Assembly: GCF_042648965.1 (NCBI RefSeq)
Contig: NZ_JBHRYJ010000001.1
Coordinates: forward strand, 868,001 to 932,000
Direction of reading: 5' to 3'
DNA length: 64,000 bases
DNA from: Ferrovibrio xuzhouensis
Lineage (GTDB): Bacteria; Pseudomonadota; Alphaproteobacteria; Ferrovibrionales; Ferrovibrionaceae
Shown: piece after piece, positions 58,665 to 64,000 of the stretch
Numbering within the stretch: position 1 is the stretch's first letter
How the letters are laid out: every line of letters starts with the position of its first letter
The notes under the pieces: generated by a model
Told to the model about the DNA's origin: nothing
Database searches by the model: none
Seen by the model: the letters and a program-made list of their open reading frames with translations, nothing else
Program-made: the position numbers and the translations under genes

Positions 58665-58706
58665 ATGAAACAAGTGTTTCATTTATCCACAGGAAATGAA
58701 TCATTT
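58665..58706. promoter_or_regulatory. two palindromic operators in front of the RpiR gene
   Basis: ATGAAACAAGTGTTTCAT (58665-58682, 7-base arms) and AAATGAATCATTT (58694-58706, 6-base arms) lie within 80 bases of the RpiR start at 58745. TGAAAC...GTTTCA-type repeats are typical of RpiR/MurR operators, so autoregulation and control of the following genes is likely. A perfect DnaA box, TTATCCACA (58683-58691), lies exactly between. Confidence 0.6.
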
Positions 58707-58744
58707 GTTGCATCGCTGCGGGGAATCGGATTGGATGACCGGCC

Positions 58745-59635
58745 ATGGACGCCCGCCACCTGGCCAGCCGGATCACCGCAGGGTTCGCCCAGTTGCCGCC
58801 GCAGCTGCAGGCGGCGGCCCGCTTCGTGCTGGACCACCCGGAAGATGTCGCCCTGCTGTCGATGCGCGAGCAGGCCCGCCGCGCCGGGGTGCCGCCGGTG
58901 ACCATGACCCGGCTCGCCCGCCAGCTCGGCTTTGCCGATTACGCCGCCTTCCGCGACCTGCATGCCCGCGCGCTCCGCCGCCCGGCCGCCCCGGCCGGCT
59001 TCAGCGCCCGTGCCGGCCAGATGCAGCGCCGCCAGCGCGCCGGCGGCGATGCCGCGCTGACCACCGAGATCGGCCGCACCATGGCCCGCCATCTCGCCGC
59101 CTTCGGCGCCGGCGACGGCGCCGATGCCCTGCAGGCCGCCGCCCGGCTGATCGGCGGCGCCCGGCGGGTCTATTTCCTCGGCCTGCGCTCCTGCTATGCC
59201 GTGGCGTTCCAGGCGGCCTATGTCTACGGGCTGTTCCGCGAGAACGGCCTGCTGCTCGATGGCCCCGGCGATACCGGAGTCGATGCCCTGCGCCACAGCG
59301 GCAAGGGCGACGTGCTGCTGGCGATCAGCGTCGCGCCATACACCACGGCGGCCGTCGAGCGCGTGACCTATGCCGCCGGCCGTGGCGTCGACATCGTCGC
59401 CATCACCGACAGTGCCGCCTCGCCGGTTGCCGTGCCGGCCGGCGCCGCCGTACTGGTGCCGACCGAGACGCCCTCCTTCTTCCATACGGTGACGCCCGCC
59501 TTCGTCGCCGCCGAAACCCTGATCGCCCTGGTTGCCGCCCGCGGCGGCGCCCGGACGCTCAGTGCCATCCGGGACGCCGAGAGCCAGCTCGGCGCCTTTT
59601 CCGCCTACTGGTCCCCCCGCCGCAAACGAGCCTGA
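58745..59635 (+). CDS. RpiR/MurR family regulator
   Basis: A 296-residue regulator. N-terminal HTH (about 1-77): LASRITAGFAQLPPQLQAAA, ALLSMREQARRAGVPPVTMTRLARQLGFADYAAFR (outline). C-terminal SIS domain (about 120-270): RVYFLGLRSCYAVAFQAAYVYG, LLAISVAPYTTAAVERV and VDIVAITDSAASPVA, which binds phosphosugar-like ligands or, in some members, other metabolites. First gene of the operon running to the right edge of the window or to 61826. Confidence 0.92.
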   Translation: MDARHLASRITAGFAQLPPQLQAAARFVLDHPEDVALLSMREQARRAGVPPVTMTRLARQLGFADYAAFRDLHARALRRPAAPAGFSARAGQMQRRQRAGGDAALTTEIGRTMARHLAAFGAGDGADALQAAARLIGGARRVYFLGLRSCYAVAFQAAYVYGLFRENGLLLDGPGDTGVDALRHSGKGDVLLAISVAPYTTAAVERVTYAAGRGVDIVAITDSAASPVAVPAGAAVLVPTETPSFFHTVTPAFVAAETLIALVAARGGARTLSAIRDAESQLGAFSAYWSPRRKRA

Positions 59636-59640
59636 AGGTC

Positions 59641-60975
59641 ATGAGCAGCCATATCCTGCATCGCCAGATCAACCACGAGTATCCGGTCGCCGTCGGCGGC
59701 CAGGGCATCTACATCGAGGATGCCACCGGCAAGCGCTATATCGACGCCTCGGGCGGCGCCGCGGTCAGCTGCCTCGGCCATGGCCATCCGGATGTCACCC
59801 GCGTGCTGCAGGAACAGGCCGGGCGCATCGCCTATGCCCATACCAGCTTTTTCACCACCGAACCGGCCGAGCAGCTCGCCGACTACCTGATCGACACGGC
59901 ACCGCAGGGCATCAGCCATGTCTATTATGTCTCCGGCGGCTCGGAGGCAGTGGAAGCCGCGCTGAAGATGGCGCGGCAGTATTTCGTCGAGATCGGCCAG
60001 CCGCAGCGCAAGCATTTCATCGCCCGCCAGCAGAGCTATCACGGCAACACGGTCGGCGCGCTCAGCGTCGGCGGCAATGCCTGGCGGCGCCAGCAGTTCG
60101 CGCCGATGCTGATCGAGGCACACCACATCTCGCCCTGCTTCGAGTATCGCGGCCGCCAGCCTGACGAGACGCCGGAGGCCTATGGCCTGCGCATGGCGAA
60201 CGAGCTGGAAGCCAAGATCATCGAACTGGGCACCGACAGCGTGATCGCCTTCGTCGCCGAGCCGGTGGTCGGCGCCACGCTCGGCGCGGTGACCGCGGCA
60301 CCCGGCTATTTCAAACGCATCCGCGAGATCTGCGACACATACGGCGTGCTGCTGATCCTCGACGAGGTGATGTGCGGCATGGGCCGCACCGGCACCCTGC
60401 ATGCCTGCGAGCAGGAGGGCATCGCCCCCGACATCATGACCATCGCCAAGGGTCTCGGCGGCGGCTACCAGCCGATCGGCGCGGCGCTGCTCAGCCAGAA
60501 GATCTTCTACGCCTTCAAAAACGGCAGCGGCTTTTTCCAGCACGGCCATACCTATCTCGGCCACCCGATGGCCTGCGCGGCAGCCATGGCGGTGCAGCAG
60601 GTGATCGTGCGCGACCACCTGCTCGACAATGTGAAGGCGATGGGCCTGCATCTCAACGACCGCCTGCACGAGCGCTTCGGCAACCATCGCCACGTCGGCG
60701 ACATCCGCGGCCGCGGCCTGTTTCAGGCCATCGAGCTGGTGCGCGACCGCGCCGACAAGTCGACCTTCGATCCGGCGCAGAAGCTGAACGCCAGGGTCAA
60801 GAAAGAGGCCATGGCGCGCGGCCTGATGTGCTACCCGATGGGCGGCACCATCGACGGCAGGAACGGCGACCACGTGCTGCTGGCGCCCCCCTTCATCTGC
60901 AAACCGGCCGATATCGACATGATCGTCGAACGACTGGGTGACGCGGTCGACGCCGCACTCACGGGAGTTGCCTGA
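59641..60975 (+). CDS. class III (omega) aminotransferase
   Basis: A 444-residue PLP enzyme. Seen: ASGGAAVSCLGHGHPDV, YYVSGGSEAVEAALKMARQ, the Asp of LLILDEVMCGMGRTGT that contacts the pyridine ring, and the Schiff-base Lys in DIMTIAKGLGGGYQPIGA. Such enzymes transaminate omega- or beta-amino groups with pyruvate or 2-oxoglutarate. The ATG at 59641 is the family start and follows RpiR by 5 bases. It is coupled (TGATG) to the DUF849 gene, suggesting that its product is a beta-keto acid. Confidence 0.93.
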   Translation: MSSHILHRQINHEYPVAVGGQGIYIEDATGKRYIDASGGAAVSCLGHGHPDVTRVLQEQAGRIAYAHTSFFTTEPAEQLADYLIDTAPQGISHVYYVSGGSEAVEAALKMARQYFVEIGQPQRKHFIARQQSYHGNTVGALSVGGNAWRRQQFAPMLIEAHHISPCFEYRGRQPDETPEAYGLRMANELEAKIIELGTDSVIAFVAEPVVGATLGAVTAAPGYFKRIREICDTYGVLLILDEVMCGMGRTGTLHACEQEGIAPDIMTIAKGLGGGYQPIGAALLSQKIFYAFKNGSGFFQHGHTYLGHPMACAAAMAVQQVIVRDHLLDNVKAMGLHLNDRLHERFGNHRHVGDIRGRGLFQAIELVRDRADKSTFDPAQKLNARVKKEAMARGLMCYPMGGTIDGRNGDHVLLAPPFICKPADIDMIVERLGDAVDAALTGVA

Positions 60976-61826
60976 TGTCCGCCGCCCCCATCCTGCCCGC
61001 CGTCATGGCGCCGGCCGTCGTCGCGGTGGCACCGAACGGCGCCCGCAAGCTGAAGGCCGACCATCCGGCCGTACCGCTGACGGCGGACGAGCTTGGCCGC
61101 TGCGCCGCCGCATGCGCCGAGGCCGGCGCCGCCATGATCCACCTGCATGTACGCCAGGCCGATGGCCGCCATTCGCTGGATGCCGGGCTTTACCACGAAG
61201 CCATCGCCGCGGTGCGCCGCGAGGCGGGACCGGAGCTGATCATCCAGGCGACCTCGGAAGCCGCCGGCGTCTATGACCGCCACCAGCAGATGGCGGCGAT
61301 GCGCGCCCTGATGCCGGAAGCCTGCAGCCTGGCGATCCGCGAGATCGCGCCCGATGCGGCCGCCGAATCCGATGCCGCCGCGTTTTTCGCCGAGCTGCAC
61401 AAGGCCGGCGTGATGCTGCAGTACATCCTGTACAGCGACGACGATGTCCGCCGTTTCCGCGACCTGAAGGCGCGTGGCGTGGTGCCGGGCGACAAGCATT
61501 TCGTGCTGTTCGTGCTCGGCCGCTATACCGCCGGGCAGACCTCCGAGCCGGCCGACCTGCTGCCGTTCCTGCGGCACTGGAGCGATGCCGACGGCGCCTT
61601 CGCCGTCTGCGCCTTCGGGGCGAAGGAATCGGCCTGCGCGCTGGCGGCGCTCGGCCTGCACGGCCATGCGCGGATCGGCTTCGAGAACAACATGCTGCTG
61701 GCCGATGGCCGCCGCGCCGCCGACAATGCGGCGCTGGTGCGCCAGACGGTCCAGCATGCCGGCCTGATGGGCCGCGCCATCGCCGATGCCGGGGCGGCGC
61801 GCGCCCTGCTGGCACAGCTGGTCTGA
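60975..61826 (+). CDS. beta-keto acid cleavage enzyme (BKACE, DUF849)
   Basis: A 283-residue zinc-dependent TIM barrel of the BKACE/Kce family, which converts a beta-keto acid plus acetyl-CoA into acetoacetate and a CoA ester. Zinc ligands: His-x-His in MIHLHVRQADGRHS and Glu in RIGFENNMLLADG (the usual R-x-G-x-E). The start PNGARKLKADHPAVPLTADE is that of one BKACE subgroup. Substrate unknown, probably the product of the preceding aminotransferase. Confidence 0.92.
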   Translation: MSAAPILPAVMAPAVVAVAPNGARKLKADHPAVPLTADELGRCAAACAEAGAAMIHLHVRQADGRHSLDAGLYHEAIAAVRREAGPELIIQATSEAAGVYDRHQQMAAMRALMPEACSLAIREIAPDAAAESDAAAFFAELHKAGVMLQYILYSDDDVRRFRDLKARGVVPGDKHFVLFVLGRYTAGQTSEPADLLPFLRHWSDADGAFAVCAFGAKESACALAALGLHGHARIGFENNMLLADGRRAADNAALVRQTVQHAGLMGRAIADAGAARALLAQLV

Positions 61827-61887
61827 GCCGCCGCCATGCATGCATCCGGCCTGCCGCACCGCAACGACTCGCCGGACACCGCGAAAT

Positions 61888-61899
61888 TGTATCGATACA
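61888..61899. promoter_or_regulatory. palindromic operator candidate in the 313-base gap before the TAXI transporter
   Basis: TGTATCGATACA, a perfect 12-base palindrome of GntR-type spacing, lies in the 61827-62139 gap, 24 bases before a possible -35 TTGACG (61923-61928) with a weak -10 near 61947. The remainder of the gap shows nothing clear. It suggests that the transporter genes also have their own regulated promoter. Confidence 0.45.
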
Positions 61900-62139
61900 T
61901 CAATGGAATCGCCGGAAAACGCTTGACGTCCACGCGCGTCACAGTGTCCATAGCCGCAGATCGCGGTGACGGTGATCGGGGGGTTGGCGACAGGGCCTGC
62001 GGGTCCTGCCGTCGTCAGCGGAAGCCGCAGGCGGCACCGGAACAGCCGGGCCATCCTGTCGTTTCCAACGCGTCGTCACGGCGCAAAAGCAACGCCGGCC
62101 GGGGCCGGCGACGGATATCTTGAAGGAGGGATAACGACA

Positions 62140-63117
62140 ATGATCCAGTTCACCACCAAGCGCCTGCTGAGCGGCATGCTCGGCGCCGCCCTGCTGGCGG
62201 CGATGCCCGGCACCGGCTTCGCCCAGCAGAAGTTCGTCACCATCGGTACCGGCGGCGTCACCGGCGTGTACTACGCGGCCGGCGGCGCGATCTGCCGCCT
62301 GCTCAACAAGGACCGCAAGACCACCGGCATCCGCTGCTCGGTCGAGTCGACCGGCGGTTCGTCCTACAACATCAACACCATCAAGGCCGGCGAACTCGAT
62401 TTCGGCATGGCACAGTCCGACGTGCAGGCCAATGCCTATGATGGCGTGGGTCCGTTCAAGGACGGCGCCTTCAAGGATCTGCGTGCGGTCTTCTCGGTGC
62501 ATCCGGAGCCGTTCACCGTGCTGGCCCGCAAGGATGCCGGCATCACCAAGTTCACCGACTTCAAGGGCAAGCGCTTCAACGTCGGCAACCCCGGTTCGGG
62601 CACCCGCAACTCGATGGAAGAGCTGCTGAGCGCCATGGGCTGGACGCTCAAGGACTTCTCGCTCGCTTCCGAACTGAAGGCCGACGAGCATGGCCCGGCG
62701 CTCTGCGACAACAAGATCGACGGTTTCTTCTATGGCGTCGGCCATCCGTCGGCCAACATCCAGGACCCGACCACCAGCTGCGGCGCGCAGCTGATCTCGC
62801 TTGAGGGCCCGGCTGTCGACAAGCTGGTCAAGGCGCATTCCTATTATGCCTACGCGACCATCCCGGGCGGCCTGTATGCCAACAACCCGAATCCGACCAA
62901 GACCTATGGCGTGCTGGCCACGCTGGTCACCTCGACCAAGGTCGACAACGAGGTGGTCTACAACCTCGTCAAGGCGGTGTTCGAGAACTTCGACGACTTC
63001 AAGAAGCTGCACCCGGCCTTCGCCAACCTCGATCCGAAGCATATGATCAAGGACGGTCTGACCGCGCCGCTGCATCCGGGCGCCGTGAAGTACTACAAGG
63101 AAAAGGGCTGGATGTAA
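62140..63117 (+). CDS. TAXI family TRAP substrate-binding protein
   Basis: A 325-residue periplasmic binding protein with signal peptide 1-28 (cleavage near GFAQQ). TAXI blocks: FVTIGTGGVTGVYYAAGGAICRLLN, SVESTGGSSYNINTIKAGELDFGMAQSD (outline) and GKRFNVGNPGSGTRNS. These identify the TAXI branch of TRAP transporters, which use a fused membrane subunit, encoded next. AAGGAGGG lies 10 bases before the ATG. Ligand probably an amino or dicarboxylic acid. Confidence 0.94.
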   Translation: MIQFTTKRLLSGMLGAALLAAMPGTGFAQQKFVTIGTGGVTGVYYAAGGAICRLLNKDRKTTGIRCSVESTGGSSYNINTIKAGELDFGMAQSDVQANAYDGVGPFKDGAFKDLRAVFSVHPEPFTVLARKDAGITKFTDFKGKRFNVGNPGSGTRNSMEELLSAMGWTLKDFSLASELKADEHGPALCDNKIDGFFYGVGHPSANIQDPTTSCGAQLISLEGPAVDKLVKAHSYYAYATIPGGLYANNPNPTKTYGVLATLVTSTKVDNEVVYNLVKAVFENFDDFKKLHPAFANLDPKHMIKDGLTAPLHPGAVKYYKEKGWM

Positions 63118-63133
63118 TCCGGCTGCGCATCAT

Positions 63134-63173
63134 GGCCGGCCCGTCAATGGATGGGCCGGCCTTTTGTGTTTTT
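63134..63173 (+). terminator. terminator/attenuator between TAXI binding protein and permease
   Basis: GGCCGGCCC (63134-63142) and GGGCCGGCC (63153-63161) form a 9-base stem with 10-base loop followed by TTTTGTGTTTTT. Partial read-through would give more binding protein than permease. Confidence 0.85.
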
Positions 63174-63209
63174 AAGAGACGTGCCTGAGACGGAAAAACG
63201 GGGGACGCG

Positions 63210-64000
63210 ATGAGCAGCAACGAGACGACCAAGCACCCGCTGAGCCTCGAGGAACTCGAGACCCTGGTGGCCGAGGCCGATACCGGCGGCCGCAAGCCCA
63301 CCGGTGTGACGGCGCGCATCCTGTTCGTCATCGCGCTGTGCTGGTCGCTGTTCCAGCTCTGGTATGCCTCGCCGCTGCCCTACATGCTCGGCGTCGGCAT
63401 CATCGGCGACAATTTCGCCCGTGAAATCCATCTCGCCTTCGCGCTGTTCCTTGCCGCCGCCACCTTCCCTGCCTTCAAGAGCTCGCCGCGCGACCGTATC
63501 CCGCTGGCCGACTGGGTCATCGGCATCGCCGGCGCCTGCGCATCGCTGTATCTGCTGGTCTTCTACCGCGACCTGATCCAGCGCCCCGGCCTGCCGACCA
63601 CTGCCGATATCATCATGACCGTGATCGGCGTGCTGGTGCTGCTGGAAGCCGCGCGCCGCGCCGTCGGGCCGGCGATCACCGTGATCGCCGTGATCATGAT
63701 CGCCTATATGTTCGCCGGGCCGCATCTGCCGGGCCTGCTGTCGCACAAGGGCGCCAGCCTGTCGCGCGCCTCGTCGCAGATGTGGCTGACCTCGGAAGGC
63801 ATCTTCGGCGTCGCGCTCGGCGTGTCGACCAACGTGGTGTTCATGTTCGTGCTGTTCGGCACCCTGCTGGAAAAGGCCGGTGCCGGCGGCTTCTTCATCC
63901 AGGTCGCCTTCTCCCTGCTCGGCAAGTATCGCGGCGGTCCGGCCAAGGCGGGCGTCGTCGCCTCGGGCCTCACCGGCATGATCTCGGGTTCGTCGATTGC
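63210..64000 (+). CDS. fused TRAP transporter membrane protein (TAXI type), cut by the window edge
   Basis: 263 codons are visible and the frame is open at 64000. The N-terminus SSNETTKHPLSLEELETLV is cytosolic; then helices begin at ARILFVIALCWSLFQLWYA. A DctQ-like part is fused to the start of the DctM-like part, where GKYRGGPAKAGVVASGLTGMISGSS is visible (in part). Works with the preceding binding protein. Confidence 0.93.
   Translation, partial: MSSNETTKHPLSLEELETLVAEADTGGRKPTGVTARILFVIALCWSLFQLWYASPLPYMLGVGIIGDNFAREIHLAFALFLAAATFPAFKSSPRDRIPLADWVIGIAGACASLYLLVFYRDLIQRPGLPTTADIIMTVIGVLVLLEAARRAVGPAITVIAVIMIAYMFAGPHLPGLLSHKGASLSRASSQMWLTSEGIFGVALGVSTNVVFMFVLFGTLLEKAGAGGFFIQVAFSLLGKYRGGPAKAGVVASGLTGMISGSSI

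Noticed and set aside
58683..58691. Perfect DnaA box as evidence of a replication origin
   Set aside because: A single box with no cluster, AT-rich unwinding region or dnaA/dnaN genes nearby.
58696..59640. Open frame upstream of the aminotransferase suggesting a 759-residue fusion
   Set aside because: It is the out-of-frame reading of the RpiR gene; the aminotransferase starts normally at 59641.

Overview
The window reads as high-GC chromosomal DNA of an alphaproteobacterium, most likely order Rhodospirillales or a close relative. The basis is an F1-only atpHAGDC operon with no F0 genes beside it, near-adjacent map and radC, a urt/ure urea locus behind a sigma-54-type promoter, a short alphaproteobacterial flagellin, many TRAP and NitT/TauT transporters, and GTCATG...CCGGG palindromic repeats. 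No genus can be named from the sequence alone. I found no rRNA, tRNA, CRISPR array, insertion sequence or prophage.

Layout. 1-3.0 kb: housekeeping genes (Rap1a/Tai-domain protein, CinA-like protein, sfsA, map). 3.1-6.4 kb: a stress/detoxification cassette (ArsR, two SRPBCC proteins, GST, DUF899, VOC) lying between map and radC. 7.3-11.9 kb: an ornithine-cyclodeaminase-like gene with a NitT/TauT-type ABC transporter and two substrate-binding-like proteins. 11.9-13.6 kb: a histidine kinase with an ethylene-receptor-like N-terminus. 13.8-15.9 kb: a TPP riboswitch, a hairpin covering the ribosome binding site, and thiC. 16-18.2 kb: a Tim44-like protein, bluB and an AT-richer orphan gene. 18.4-23.3 kb: atpCDGAH. 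23.8-25.4 kb: flagellin with a sigma-54-like promoter and two small unknown genes. 25.5-28.4 kb: glpK, a DUF1272 gene, eda and a DUF805 gene.

28.6-40.4 kb is a nitrogen-acquisition locus transcribed leftwards: ureD, a gap holding a strong sigma-54 promoter, urtABCDE (urea uptake), ureABC (urease) and ureEFG (nickel insertion). Palindromic repeats lie between ureA and ureB and between ureC and ureE.

40.4-50.3 kb carries a catabolic cluster of unknown substrate (ABC transporter, enolase-superfamily protein, Gfo/Idh/MocA oxidoreductase, DUF993 aldolase-like protein, TIM-barrel isomerase, RmlC-like protein) with a TetR regulator and a 6-6-6 palindrome, followed by an AraC regulator. 50.4-58.6 kb is a probable 5-oxoproline/D-glutamate module: LysR, a YcsI/DUF1445 protein, a DctPQM TRAP transporter, DUF2848 and PxpB-C-A. 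58.7-64 kb holds an RpiR regulator with palindromic operators, a class III aminotransferase, a beta-keto acid cleavage enzyme and a TAXI-type TRAP transporter cut by the window edge; together they suggest uptake, transamination and acetyl-CoA-dependent cleavage of an amino compound.

The most distinctive items are the kinase with every compared ethylene-receptor residue at conserved spacing, the aminotransferase/BKACE/TAXI module, the enolase/DUF993 cluster, and the thiC leader. Functions are assigned by reading motifs and context; no database search was run.
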